From positions 124,001 to 188,000 of the forward strand of contig JBGAJN010000003.1 of NCBI GenBank assembly GCA_044224905.1: a stretch of 64,000 bases of DNA, written 5' to 3'. Positions 34,201 to 49,200 of the stretch are shown here, piece after piece. How positions within the stretch are numbered: position 1 is the stretch's first letter; each line of letters opens with the position of its first letter. A program made the translations under genes and the position numbers. The notes beneath the pieces are model-generated. The model searched no databases, had not been told where the DNA came from, and was given only the letters and a program-made list of their open reading frames with translations. This stretch comes from JBGAJN01 sp044224905. Lineage in GTDB: Bacteria > Verrucomicrobiota > Verrucomicrobiia > Limisphaerales > JBGAJN01.

Positions 34201-37200
34201 GCAGACTTTGAGCGGTGACTTTTCGTTCGAGCGCGTGACGAGCGGTGCGGCCACCGGCGCGTTGAAGGTCGGCGCGTTGAACGTCTCGTTGGCGTTCGGA
34301 GATGGGACGAATGACATCGTCTCCGTCACTGGCGGCAGCGGAGCGTTCTTGCTCACCAGCGCCGGGCTTGCGGGCAACTTGACGGCCACTGTGAATCTCG
34401 CGTTCAGCGGAGTGACTTTCGGCTCCAGTCTGGAGCTCGCCATCAACACGACCAACGCGCCCGTTAACACGACAGTGATGGTCGACGCGACGCCGCTCAC
34501 GATCAACGTCGCGGCCGGCCCCTACCTGCGCGTTCAGGCGCTGGACACGGATCTCACGGTTCTCAGTCAAACGCTGCACGGCGATTTCTTCTTCGAACAA
34601 TCCACGAACCCGGCGAACGGCGGCAAGATTGTGCGTTTCGCGATGGCGAACGTCAGCTTCGACATCAAGGCTGATACGACGAACGTCGCCACCTTGCGCA
34701 ACGGTGAGGGTGCCTTCGTTGCCACGCTCGCTGGCTTGGCCGGCACGGTGAGCGGTGACGTGACGTTTGCCGTGCCTGGCGGTGGCGTGACCTTCGGTGG
34801 CAACTTCAAGCTCTCCATCAACCAGACGCTCGCCGATGTTTCGGAACAAATCACCATCGGTGACACGGTGGTTTCGATTGATGTTCCCGCCGGTCCGTAT
34901 ATCCGCATCGACGCCGTCAACGCTCAGCTCACCGTCGGCGGTCAGAGCCTGTTTGGCGATTTCGCATTCGAGCAATTCACCAATACGCTGGGAATGAAAA
35001 TTGTCCGGCTCGGTTTGGCGAATGGTAGCCTCAGTCTCGGTGGTATTGGTGCGTTGGTGAAAGTTACCGGCATCACCGGGTTCTTCTTGATCACGCCGAA
35101 AGGGTTCGCTGGAACTTTGTCAGCGTCGCTGCCTGTGAACTTGCCGGGCTTCTCGTTCAGCGGCGCGTTCAAGGTCGCGATCAATCACACGAGCTCGGAT
35201 TTGAATGAAACGTTCCTTGTGGGCGCGACGCCGGTGACGTTGAGCGTGCTCGCCGGAGCTTACGTTCGCATCGAGGGCAGCGGTGTGAATCTGAATGTGT
35301 TCGGGCAGACGTTGTCCGGCGACTTCCGTTTTGAATTCAAGACCGTGGGCGGAATCGCCATCACCCAGCTGCACGCAGAGAACGTTACGTTGAGCCTCGG
35401 CGGTTTGACTGGTTCGCCGCTGGTGAGTGTTACCGGTGGTACGGGTGACTTCATCGTCACGACCGCCGGGCTCGCAGGTCGCTTGAGTCTTGGCTTCGCC
35501 GTCAATCTTCCGAACGTGACGTTGACTGCGACCACACTGCGCCTGCGTTTGAACACCACGGCAGCGGTCGTCAAAGCGGCTCAGATCAACGCGCCGGACG
35601 GCGATCTGCCGGCGGGCCCATATCTGTTCGTCGAGGCGGTTGGCGGACACTTCGGCGTCGCTGGCCAGACTCTCGACGGCGATTTCAGCTTCGAACAAAT
35701 TGTCCGCGCGAACGGCACGAAGATCGTTCGCGTGGCCGTGAGCAAAGGCGTGGTGAAATTGGGCGGGACCAGTTTGAACCCGTTGGTCTCGGTCACGCAG
35801 GGCGAGGGTGCGCTGTTCATCACGCCCGCGGGCGTGGCCGGCGAATTCAGCGGCGTATTCGCGCTCGCGCCCAGCAGTGCGTTCAACTTCACGGGCGCGT
35901 TCAACGTTCAGGTCAACAACACCAACGCAGCGGTCAACGAAACTTTCTCGGTTGGCGGCGGCACGAAGACGCTGAGCCTCGCGGCCGGACCGTTCGTGCG
36001 CGTCAGCGGGACAGCCATCACGTTAACTGTGGGCGGTCAAAGCTTGAGCGGTGATTTCGTGTTCGAGCAATTCACCAGCGGTGCGAACAAACGCGTGCGC
36101 ATTTCTGCCGCGAATGTTTCCCTGACGATCGGTGATGGCGCGAATGCGTTGCTCACGGTCACCAACGGTTCGGGCAACTTCGTCATTCGCAGCGCCTCGG
36201 GATTCTTCGGTAGCGTGAGCGGCACGGTGGCGTTGAATCTGCCGGGCGTTACGCTCTCGGGAACGCTCGGTCTTAAGATCAACACCATCACGACTCCGGA
36301 TGGTCTCGCCTCGCCGCTCGATCAAAGCGTGCAGGAAATCTTCACGGTCAACGGCGTCAGTACCACGCTGACGTTGCCGGTGGGAAATTATGTGCGCGTG
36401 GACGGCACGGCGCTCGTGCTCACGTTGAACTTGGGCGGCACAACGCAAACTTTGAGCGGTGATTTCGCGTTTGAACAAATCACCACCACGACTATGAGCG
36501 CGGCGAAGACCGTGACGCGCATCGCGGCGGCGAATGTCGCGCTCGCTCTCGGCGACGGCACCAATGATCTCGTTCGTGTCACTGGCGGCAGCGGATACTT
36601 CATCGTCACCGGCGAAGGCGTGGCCGGCACGTTCAGCGGCAATGTGCAGTTCAAAGTCCCGGACGTGACGCTCAGCGGCGCGTTCGAAGTGAAGTTCAAA
36701 ACTATCCCGCATGCTGTGGATGAAACCTTCGACATTCCGGATGGTATGGGCGGCACGACGAGTCTCCACTTGGACATCGCGGGCGCGACCAAGTTCCTGC
36801 AAGTGGCGTCGGTGGGCTCGCTCACGATGGTGATCGGGCAGCAATCGATCTCCGGTGCGTTTACGATCACCCAGACGACTTCGGGCGGCGCGAATGGTGT
36901 CATCGGCACGGGCAACGACGACGAACAGGTCGTGCGCGTGGCCATTGCCGGCCTCACGTTGGATATCGCGCAGGACACGACCACCTACGTTCATGCGACG
37001 GGAGCAGGCTCGCTCTTGATCGACCGACTGGGCGTCGCGGCTGATTTTACACTAACTGCGAATGTTTCCAACGTTCCCGGATTCACGCTTTCGTTGGGCA
37101 CCGCGCACTTGCGGTTGAACACGCGTCCGGAGGCAGTGAATGAGCAGTTCGATATCGGAGGAATTGCGACTACGTTGCAACTCCCGGCCGGGCCATACGT

Positions 37201-40200
37201 GAAGGTGGAATTTGTTGGCGCCTCGGTGACCATTAATAGTTCGAGCCCCGCAACAATGACGGGCGACTTTGGCTTCGAACGCCGCAAGCGCGCTGACGAT
37301 ACGACCTTCACGCTCATCGGTATCGCCAATCTCGACATCACGATTGGCGGGCAACACCTCAGCGAAGGCGAAGGGGCGTTCATCATTCTCCCGCCGACCA
37401 CCGGTCCCGCGACTCCGGGCGGCGTGGCGGGCTATGTGTCCGGTCAGATTGGCTTGGGTGGCGGAGCGGTTCAGGCCAATGGTAGCCTCGGTTTCCGCGT
37501 GAACAAGACCGGCCAGGCGGTCGACGAGTCCATCACGGTCGGTGGCAAAACGTTGAGCATTGTATTCCCGAGCACGGATCTGCTGGAGATTTTCGGTTCC
37601 AACATTTCCTTCACTGTCGGCGACTTCGTGGTGATCGAAGGCAAAACGATTACAATCAATCCTGGCCAAACCATCACAGCCACGGGTGTGACGGTGTTCA
37701 TGGGGCAGGGGCCGGCCTTGCTCGATGCGACCACACCGAATCCGGCCGCGCGTGGCGTCAAGCTCACCAACGCTTCAATCTTCCTCAAACAAGTCGGTTC
37801 GACCTTCGCGTTGAAAGCGACGGGCGATGTGGCGTTGGTTGGCGTGCCGGGCGTGAACTTCACCGGCACGAATATCACGATCCTCTATAACAAGACTGGC
37901 GGGTCGGAAACGCTCGATGGCACGCTCATTACTAATGACACAGCCGACTTCAAAGGCACGATGACGCTCGGGTTCGCCGGGCAATCGGTCATGGGCACGT
38001 TTGCCTTCTCGCAGACGACCAAGGCGACCACGAACGAGAAAGTTCTCAAAGTCACGGTCGCGGATGCGGCAGTGAATTTTGGCAATGGCGGGACGAGCTT
38101 CCTTACCGTCACCGGCGGCACGGGTGCCTTCCTGATCCTCGGCAGCGGCGGATTCGCGGGCGAGTTTTCGGCTACGGGGGCGACGATTGCCTTGCCGGGG
38201 CCGATCACCGCGACGACCGCCGTCACGTTCAAGATCAACACGCTGGCTCAGGCGGTAGATGAAAACATTTTGGGCACCGTGGTTAAGTTGGAGAAGGGCC
38301 CTTACATTTTCGCCCAAGCCGCGGGCTTGACGCTGAACGTCCTTGGTCAGGACATCACGGGCAATTTCGCTTTTGAACAATACACGGTCGTCACCAAGGT
38401 TGGCCTAAGCACGAACACCACAACGAAGACACGCATCGGATTAACGGGCGTTCTCGTCGAATTCAAATCCGGTGGCGATACGGTGGCGAAGTTGGAAAAC
38501 GGCGTCGGCTTCCTCGCGGTGACCAGCGCCGGCATCGCGGGAACCGTGAGCGGCAAGATCACGCTCTCGATTGACTCCGCCTCGCTCGCGGGAGAATTCA
38601 GTCTCGCGATCAACAACACTGGCGAGGCGATCAACGAACAGTTCACGGTCGGCAGTGACACGATCAACGTGAACATGCCCAAGGGGCCGTACGTGAAGCT
38701 CGCCGCCACCGGCGCGACGTTGACCATCGGCGGTCAGGTGTTGTCCGGCGACTTCGCGTTCGAGCAGGTTTCCGGCGTCACGCAGATCACGGCGAAGAAT
38801 GTCAGCGTCTCGCTCGGCGATGGCACGAATACGTTCGTCTCGATTACGAATGGCAGCGGATCCATCACGATTGCCGGCGCGACCGGTGCGAAGACTATCA
38901 GTGCAACCTTCACCGCGACGATCAACGTGACTGTTCCGGGATTGACCGTCGGCTTCGACACGGGCGGCGCGTTCACCTTCAAGTTCGACAGCTCGCCAGC
39001 GGGTCGCTACGTGCGCGTCGAGGGCATCAATATCAAACTCACCGTCGCCGGCCAGACGATCACCGGATCGATTGCGCTCGAGCAGATGTCGAAACCGAAC
39101 GGCGAACGCTTCGTGAAAGTTTCCGTTCCGCCGGGGACATCGACTCCATCCGCGCCGGTCGGCTCGGTGATTCCCGCGGCGACGCTCGTTTACAACGGAG
39201 ATTCGGGCGTATTGATCTCCGTGGGCATCAGCGACGCGGCCTTCCTGATTACTGCGGGCGGTTTCGCTGGTCAGGTCACCGTGACGCCGACGCTCGACTT
39301 CGGCACGGCGAGTTTCAGCGGCCCGCTCACGGTTCGCATCAACACCGGCGCTCTGCCGGTGAACGAGGTCTTCACCGCAAGCGACGGCACGCCGTTCAAT
39401 CTCAGTTTGCCTGGCGGCCCCTATCTTAATGTCACCGGCACGGGATTAATGCTGACGGTGGGAACCCAAACGCTGATGGGCAACTTCACCTTCGAGCAGG
39501 CTACGAATCTGGCGGGCCAGAAGCGGGTGCGCATCGGCGCGAGCAACGTGAGCTTCAGCATCGGCGACGGCATCACCACGTTCGCCAGTTTGTCGAACGG
39601 CACCGGCTTGTTCATTCTGAGCAACGACGGATTGGCGGGATCGGTGAGCGGCACGGTGACGTTGAATGTTCCGGGAGTGACGTTCACCGGAACGTTCGGC
39701 GTGGCCTTCAACAACACCAGCAAGGCGGTCAATGAATCGCTCAACGTCGGTGGCACGACGGTCACGCTTAACTTGGTGAAAGGTCCGTTCCTCCGCATCA
39801 CTGGTAAGGGAGTGGATTTACGCGTCGCCGGTCAGGTGCTCACGGGCGATTTTGGATTCGAAAAGTCGGGCACGGAAATTCATCTCACCGTGGCGAATGC
39901 CAGCCTGCGCCTCGGCGACGGCACGACGGATTACGTGGTGGTGTCGAACGTGAACGGTTTCTTTATCGTGAAGAGCGGCACGGGAGGCGCGGGCGGAATT
40001 GCTGGTTCACTCTCGGCCGATGTGGCGTTGAACCTGCCCAGCATCACGGTGACCGGCACGTTTGGCATTGTCATCAATAACACGAACGCCGCCGTCGGAG
40101 CGATCGATGCGGGGCCCTATGTTCGCGTGTCTGTGGGCAATGCGAGCTTGAACATCGCGGGCGTCACGATCACCGGCAGCATCGCCTTCGAGCAGATCAC

Positions 40201-43200
40201 GAAGCCGACCTCGGGTCAGAAGTTCACGAAGATCAGCTTGACCGACGTCGGTTTGAAACTCGGGGATGGTACGAATGATTTCGTCACGGTCACGCAAGGC
40301 ACGGGCTTGATCCTCGTTACGCAGGGCGGTGTGGCTGCGGATTTCGGCGCGAAGATGTCCGTCACGGGATTGTCCGATGTCACGCTGAACAACGTCGGTG
40401 TCCGCGTGAAGATCAACACGATTACCACAGCGGTGAAGGAAACCTTCACGAGCGCGACGGGTGACGATGTGGATCTCGATCTGCAAGCGGGCCCGTATTT
40501 GCGCGTTGAAGTTACGGGCCTCGACGTCACCGTGCTCGGCCAGAGTTTCATGGGCAACTTCGCCTTCGAGCAGCTCAAGAAACCGAATGGTGACAAGGTC
40601 ATCCGTATCGGAGTCACCGGCGTTCATCTGGTGATGGGTGACGGAACGAACACCTTTGTCGAACTCACTGGCGGGACTGGTTTGATCCTACTCAACACCG
40701 CCGGCATGGCGGCGGGCATCACCGGCACGGTTTCGGTGAACCTGGATCCTTCCGTCACGGTCTCGGGAACGTTCGCGCTGTTCATCAACAATACCAACCT
40801 GCCGGTTTCTGAACTCTTCACGATTGGCAGCGAGACGATCAAGTTGAAGATCCAAGCCGGACCGTTCCTTCGATTTGAAGGCACGAATGTGCTGGTGACG
40901 GTGGGCGGCCAATCATTAAGCGGCGACGTTGCGTTTGAGCGGCTCTCGCTGGGCGGAGGCGCGTTCACCACGCGCGTCATCTTCAACAACGTTTCTCTGC
41001 GCCTTGGCAATGGCGGCACCGACTACGTGGTGGTGAGCAATGGCCACGGTAATATGCAGATGACCGCGGGCGTGCTCACGGGCAGCCTCGCCGCGTCGGT
41101 GGCGGTGAACATTCCGGGCGTGACCTTCGGCGGAACGTTCACCGTCGTGATCGGAGCCGGCTCGTTGAAGGTTGAGGGAACCGACGTGGTGCTCGGCGCG
41201 CTCGGCCAATCGCTGCGCGGTAATTTCTCCTTCGAGAAATACACCAAACCCGATGGCTCCAAGATTATCCGCGCGATGGTGACTGGATTGCGCGTCGGTC
41301 TCGGCGACGGCACCACGGAATACGTGACCGTAACAAACGGCACGGGTTCGCTGCTTATCCAATCGACCGGCATCGCCGGCCGCTTCAGCGCGCAGGTCAC
41401 GGTGAATATTACAGGCATCAACTTCTCGGGTAACTTGGGCGTGTCCATCAATACGAGTGGCGAGCGGGTGGAAGACACCTCGCTCATGTTGGATCTACCG
41501 AAGGGCCCTTACTTGAAGATCGAGGGCGGCGCGCAGTTGACTGTGCAAGGCGTGTCGATGGGCGGAAACTTCGCCTTCGAGCAGATTAAAAACTCCTCGG
41601 GCGCTCGCATCATTCGCATCGGCGTCACAGGCTTGAATTTCCACCTCGTCAGCGACGGCAACGACATCGCGACACTGAGCAACGGCGAAGGTTCGCTGAT
41701 CATTACGCCGAAGGGCTTGGCGGGCGGCTTCGACATCGACGCTGCGTTCAACCTCCCGAACAACGCGTCGTTCAGCGGACGGTTCGGTTTCCAGATCAAC
41801 ACGTCCGCGTCGGCGATCAAGCAGACGATGACGGTCAATGGAACGCCGGTGACGATCGATGTCCCCGCGGGTCCTTACCTGCGCATCTCGGTGCAGAATT
41901 TCGACCTCATGATTTCCGGCTTCATGCTGCACGGAAATTTCTACTTCGATCAGGCGACGCGCGGGAACAACTCGAAGGTGACGCGCATTGCCGCGACCAA
42001 CGTGACCTTCCACGGCGCGGGAACCGATGGCGTGACCAATGCGATCAAGAACGCGAGCGGTGCGCTGATCATCAAGTCCGGAGTCAACGCGGGCATCGCT
42101 GGTATTCTGACCGGCGACGTCGATCTGTCGGCGCCGGGTGGGAATGTTTCTCTCGGCGCAACCTTGGGCTTGCGCGTCAATCGCACTGGCGGTGCGGTCG
42201 ACGAGACAATCACGGTGAATGGTTCCACGGTCGTGGTGCGATTCAGCTCGGCAGAAGGTAACGTGTTCGGATTCTTCGCCTCCGATGTTTCTCTGACGCT
42301 CGCCGACTTCGTGAGCATCGAAGGCAGCGTGAGTTTCAGTTCGGGCAATATCGCCGGTCTTGGAGCGGTGAGCACATTTGCGGGAGCCGGCATCGACATC
42401 TTCATGGGCTCGGGTCCGTACAAGAACGCCGACGGCAACATCAATCCGAATGCCATCGGCGTGTTGCTGAAGAATGCCAAGGTGGGCTTGATTAAGGTCG
42501 GCAGTGGCGCCAGCGCGGCCTACGCGATGGATGCGGAAGGCACGCTGGCGTTCGTCGGTCTGGATGGTTTGGTGATCACCGCGTCAACCGTTCATGTGCG
42601 GATCAACGACACGATGAAGATGGTCGTGGTGCCGCTAACGATTCCGAACACCACGGATACGGTCATGCTGAACTTCACGTCCGCCACGCGGGTGACGGAG
42701 TTCATGGCGACCGATGTTCACTTGAAGGTCCTTAACTCGATTGATCTGCATGGCGATTTGATTTCCTTCAGCCGCAAGCCCAACGCTTCCGTGCAAGTCG
42801 TCATTGGCGGCGCGGAGCTCAAGATCAACATCGGTAATCAGGAAGTCTTCAGCCTCGGCGGTTCGGCGGCGTTTACGATCAGCGGGACCGAAGGCTTCAA
42901 ACTGCAGAGCTTCACGTTGAATAATTTCTCCCTGTTCGGCATCGGTGCGACTTCGCCGACTGCGGGAGCGACCGCGCGATTCCCGACCGCCGATCTCGCC
43001 AAGCCGTTCTCCGGCCAGCTCGTGGACAAGGCGATGCTCAACGCGCTGGGCTACATCGACGTCACCTTCAACGACCCGACCGGTCAGGGCTTCAACGAAA
43101 GCACCATCCTCGACGATACACAGGAGTTTAGTGTTTTGCAGAATGGCGCTCCGGTGCCCGGCATCGTCTTGAATGGCAAGCCGACCAAAGTTGCGAACAC

Positions 43201-46200
43201 CGACAACACCTATCGCTACACCTTCTCCGGCAGCTTCCTGAACGACGGCGACATCACGGTCGATTTCATTCCGCAATCCTTCACCTTGAGCACCGCCGCC
43301 GGCGGTTTGGCTAACTTCGCGCAAAGTCAGGGCTTCGTGCTGGCGGCATCCGTCAGCGGAAAACTCGTGGCGCCGGGTCCGACGGCGAACATCAGCAATC
43401 CGACCAGCGGCGGAGCGCTCGCGGCGCAGAGTCTCAACACCCGGACTTACATCGACGTGACGTTCGATCCTCGCGGCGAAAGCGCGATTGATCCGGACAG
43501 CATCGACGGACACGAATTCCGTTTGACTGGGGCCGGCGTGGCCGACGTGTTGACGGATTCGGAGAAGTTCCCGATCTTCGCCTCGACGTTGTTCATCTCC
43601 GGAACCACGTGGCGCTACTACCTCAAAGATTCGAACACGACCAACACCACGGGACTCTTCAAGCCCGGTGAAGTGCAGGTCGAATTCGTGAATCCGAGTT
43701 CCACGAGCTTTGCTGGGACGATTGATCGCTCGACGTGGGGATTCAAGACGCTGGCGGGCGGGCAGAACGTCCAGAAGACCGACAAGTTCACGCTTGATGC
43801 CGCTGCGCAGACCGGTGCGACTGCGGGCGGTGCGATCAAACTCGGGCCGCTCAGTCTGCAAGGTCCGCGCATCACGATCGAAGACGTCGGTTTCAAGAAC
43901 GGATTGCTGGTGCTCACGATCGGCATCGGCGTGGATCACGCGTCGCTCGCGTTTGGTGGAGGGCAGGGTGGCAGTGGCTTTAGTTCGGATTTGTTCGGCG
44001 TGTTCGGCACCTTCGATCTCGGCGTGGATGCTTTCGGTTTGCTCGGCGGAAACTTCCGAGTCGATCTGCCGGGCAAGTTCAGCATCGGCGTCGCCTCGTT
44101 GACCATGACGGTGCCGAATGTCTTCGTCGTCAATGCGGACGGCATCAAGATTACCTACGACCCGGCTGGCGCGGCGGACCAGAAGATTTTGGTGATCGAC
44201 GAGGCGACGATTTCATTCCCGCGCTTCGAGATCCAAGGAAAGATCAGCAAGCTCACTCAAGGCGGCGTGACGATTCCCGGACTCACCGTTCGCAATAACG
44301 GCTTCACGCTCGGCGTGGCGGAACTTGCGTACGGCATCGCGCCGCAGGGCACCGGCGGAACGACGGCGACGAAGGTCAGCGGCGGTTCTTCGGGCACCAG
44401 CCTCAAGTTCGGCAGCGTCCTCGAGTTCGATGACATCCGCATCGGCGTGCAGAACTTCTCGATGAGCTTCGATTCCGGCGCGGCGACGGCGGGTTCGATT
44501 TACGTGGCCTCGGGCGGCGCGCGGTTCTTCCCCGGCAAGCCGTTTAACATGACGATCTCGGATCGCAACACGGCCGATGACGTGACCAACGGCGTGCAGA
44601 ACACCGAAGCACTCCGGGTGCAGTTGAACTTCAACGCGGACGGCACCGTGCAGGGATTGCTCTTCAAGGTCGACACGCTGGCGATTCAGTTCAGCACCTT
44701 CCTCAAGATCACGGCGCGCGACTTCATGCTGGATACGGGAGCGGCTGCCGATGCCGACATGGTTTCGTTCCAATCGATCGGCGCGGAGCTCAAGGTGGGA
44801 TCGCTTCTCCTAGGCGGCGAAATGCGCAACTTCTCCTTCCACGGCGACGGCACGTTCGTCACGAAGGCGGGCTTCGGCGTGTTCCTCAGCGTCGGTTCCG
44901 CGACGGGCGACAGCTTCAAGTGGCCGTCCTTCCTGCCCATCAAGATCAACGCGGTCGGCATCCTATGGGACGACATCACGAATCACCCTGAGGACTTCCA
45001 AATCATCTTGTCGGCCAGCGTAACCGGCTTGAAGGGACTCGGTGGTCTGACGTTCTCCGGATCGATCGAGGGCGTGAAGATTAAGCCATCGCTCCTGCTC
45101 GAAGGAAAATTCCCGATCACCGATATCGCGGCGCTTGGAGTCTCGGTAAGTGGAAAAATGTTTGGCGGTGAAATTACAGCGGGATTGATTGGTGGTATTT
45201 TGAAGCTCGACGCCAGTGGCCGAATGATCGGCGACTTGGATACGACCACTCCCGTGGTGGATCGCGTGTTCTTTATCGGCCTGCAAGGCGGCTTCAGCTT
45301 CTCCGGCATCGGCGGATTGACGATTCGCATGGCGCTCTCCGAACTCGGTCCATTGGGCGTTTTCATCAACGCGTCCGTCCCCGGCGGCATCTTGCTGGAA
45401 CCGAACACCGGACTTTCGATCAACGATTTCTCGGCCGGCGTGGAATTCTTCAAGTCGTTGCCGAGCGTGGAAAATCCGACCGACTTGCGCGGCCCCGCCT
45501 TCGACGTGCAGGTCACCGTCGCGGCTGATACGTGGCTGACGGACGTTAAGAGTCAGGTCGTCACGCAATACAACGCCGTCAAAGCGAACCCGAACCTCGG
45601 TGGATTCCTCGCGGCCTTCACTTCGCCGATGACCATCACCGGCAGTGCGAAGCTGTTCTCGATTTACACCTCGCAGCAGGCCTTCAACGGCCAGGTCATC
45701 CTCAAGATCAGCACCGACGGCAAATTCCTCATCGCGGGCAAGCTGAACTTCGCCGCTGACAACATCAGCATGAGCGCGCGCCTTTACGCGGACCTTTCGA
45801 AGATCGCCACGGGCAGTGCGACCGTGCTCTTCCTCGCGGACATTCCTGACCAGATCCGGTTGCTCACCATTTACGGCAAGCTGAAGATGGGCTTCCGCAA
45901 CGATGCCGGCCAGGAAGTGACCTTCGATGTGGCCGGTGCGACACTCTCCACGTCCGCCACGTCGCAGTCGCCGACGATCATGCTGAACGATCCGGCTGCG
46001 GGCAGCATCGACTTCAACGTTATCAACTCGCGCCAGTTCACGGCGACGAACTTCGCGGGCACAACCTACACGAAGAAGAACTACCTTGATATCACCTACG
46101 CCGCGCCGAACGGGGCGAATCTCGATTACGCGTCGATTCTCGATGGCAGCTCGGGTGGCGATGAATTCACGGTGACCGGTAACTTGGCTGGTGGTGGCAC

Positions 46201-49200
46201 CGCGAACGTGACCGTTGACGGAGTTCCTGTGCCGGTGGTGACGGAAGTCGATTCCACAACGGGTGGCAGCAAAACCTATGCGCTGGCGATTGGCATGGCG
46301 GACATCAACGGCGTTTCGACCCGCGCGGTCGTGCTCATGGACGGATCGGGCAACACGGCCACGATTGCGAAAGACGCATCGGGCCACGACCGCTACGTCA
46401 TCACGGCGTTGACCGGCGAAAGCGATGCGGACCTGATCGCGCGCGGGATTCTCGTTTCGGGAACGAACCGCTTCCGCTACTTCATCACCAGCGGGACGAT
46501 TGCTCGGGGCAGCTACACCGTTACGTTCACCGCGGGTGGCATTAAGAACGTGGACGTGACCAACGGCGGTAACACCGTAACCGGTGCTGCAAACACCACG
46601 AGCACGGCGGTGTTCACGGTGGACGGCGCGACCGGTATCCTCTTGAATCCGGGTTCAGGCGGCTTGATCGATGTAAATGTCATCAACGGCCGCCATTTCG
46701 TAGATGTAACTTTCACCGCGCCGAATGGACGGGTTCTCGATCTGTCTACCATCCAAGATTTCGATGCGGAATTTACCTTGAGCGGACCAGGGCTGGGCAC
46801 GGCGCAACTCGACGGCTCGCAAGCACCGCTCCAACTGAGTGGCGACGCCAGCACCTCCGTCGTCTATCGTTACTGGATCGTCGGCAACTTCGCGACCCCG
46901 TCAGCGTCGGTGACCGTGACGCCGATTGCGGGCAGTTGGGCGTTCCGGAATGCGACAGTCTCCGGCACGGCGGAGGTGCCTTTCGCACCTTCGACCGGTG
47001 TGCTCACAGCGACCAATGGCGCGCTGCCAACCTACATTGACGTGACGTTGCCGACGCCGACCGGCGGATTCCTGATTGATGATTCTTCCGTGCAAGATCT
47101 CACGTCGGAGTTCACGTTGAATTCCACGCCCGGAGCGCTGACGAATTGGTCTGTCGCGCTCGATGCCACGGTCGCGCCGATTAAAGTGACCGCCGCCGGA
47201 ACGCCGGCCAACACTTGGCGCTTCTTCCTCGTCAACACGCTCGCCATCGACGATCACAGCACCTCCGATCCTGGCGACGACACGCCGCTGGCACCGACCG
47301 GCAGCATCACTGTCACGGTGACCTTCACGGCAAATAGTTGGTCGATTTACGATCCTTCGGGCGCCGAACAGGCGAACACCATCACGCTCGACAAATCGAA
47401 GTCCGCGCTCAGCTACGTGGACGTGCGCGTGTTCCCGAGTGCGGGCAACAGTTTGCCGGTGACCAGTACTGCGCCGACGCTGGATTTCGCGGGAATCGGC
47501 GCGACCACCGGCAGCGTGACGCAAAGCAGCACCACTGCGGCGTCCGTGTTGAACGACATCACGACGGGCGAGAACGCCACGTTGAAGTACACGGAGCGCA
47601 CGTTCCGTATTTACCTGCAGGGCCAGTTCTTCCTCGGCGAAGTGAATGTAACCGTTGAAGGCGGAACCATTACTGACGATGGCGGCACCAATGGCAACGT
47701 CGAATTCACCCGTTCGTTCACGGTTAACGGCGCGACCGCCGATGTGACGAATCCTCCGGCTGGACAGATCGTCGGCACCGGGGTGATCAATGGTTGGCAT
47801 TATCTCGAGGTCACCTTCCGTCCGAGCTCGGGTCACGCGATCAACCCGGCGACGATCAATGGCGGCGAAGTGTTGCTCAAGGATTCCGACGGCAACCTGA
47901 TCCCGTTGGGCACGCCGACGCGGGTGGCGGGCTCCGACCGTTGGCAATACAGCTTCACGCAAGACCTGACAGTGGGAACCTACACGGTGGAGTTCGTTGC
48001 CGGCACGTGGTCGGACAACGGCGGCATCAGTAATCTCGCCTTTACGCAGCTTTTCTACGTTCAGCAAGCGACGGCGTCGCTCGCCGATCCGATGGGTGGC
48101 AAGACGATTGACCGCGGCATTCTCAACACCGGAGCGCGCCATCTTGACGTTACGTTCACGCCGGTCGCAGGACGCTTGCTTGACTTGGATTCGATCGATG
48201 GCGACGAGTTCACGCTCACGGGTGCGAACGGAGAGAACGTGACCATCGGCACGCCCACGCGTATCGGCACGACCAACACCTTCAGTTACCCGCTCTCGGG
48301 CGTGACGTTTGATTCCGGTACGTTGACGGTGAATTTCTTGGCGAACAGCTGGCAGGACAAAGGCACCGACGTGTCCGACACCACGCACAACGGCGGCGCG
48401 GCCAGTAGCGAGTCGGTGAAGTTGATTTCGCAATCGCCGAAGTTTTTCATCGAACTGAGTGGTGGTGTGGAATTGCAGGCGGCCGGATTGACCAGCGAGC
48501 CGTTGTTCTCGGTCAAGGGCAAGGTCACCTTCGAAGCGGAGATCGCGGCGGACCGCAAAGTCCTCACGCTCGATCTTAGCGGCGAGATGTCGGTCATCAA
48601 ACTGGGCACCGTCGGTGCTACCGCCGGTCACTTCGTGCTCGATCTCAGCAACGGTTTGCTCAACAAGCCGCAGCTGTGGGGTGTGATGACTTTGCAAACG
48701 AATTTCTCCGTGCTCGAACCGTACGGCTTGTTCCTCTACGCGTCGGGCACCTTGCAGATCAATACGACCGATTACGAGAAAACCGAAAGCATCACCCTGC
48801 CGCATATCGGTCCCGGCGGATCGGATCTCACCCGCACCTACGTTCTCGCTCCGAATACCTTCTCGATCGAACTCGTCGGTCAGGCGCTCGTTAAGATTCC
48901 CGGCACCGACACCGAACTCTTCCGGTTGAACGGCGGGTTCTTCATGAAGATCAGCGATACCCGCTTCGAACTCTTCGCCACCGCGGAACTGAGCTTTGGC
49001 ATTGGAGCGGCACGGGTGACTTACGGTGAAGCGCGCGGCCTGCTGGTGGTGGCGCTGGTGGATCCCGATGGCTCAGGTCCGGGCATCGTGGGCGTGGCCG
49101 GCACCTTCCGCATCGGAGCTGGCGCGGGATTGGGCATTCCGAGTTCGCCCGGCATCTTCGAAGTCTCGGGCTCCATCTCGGTGATGTTCAACACGACGAT

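Noticed and set aside
33167..48805. Several long antisense frames inside the giant gene, for example 33167-34975 and 46901-48805 on the minus strand (over 600 residues each)
   Set aside because: They mirror the third-position GC bias of the giant gene, give Arg/Glu/Asp-rich nonsense without domains, and carry no promoter or ribosome-site pattern.
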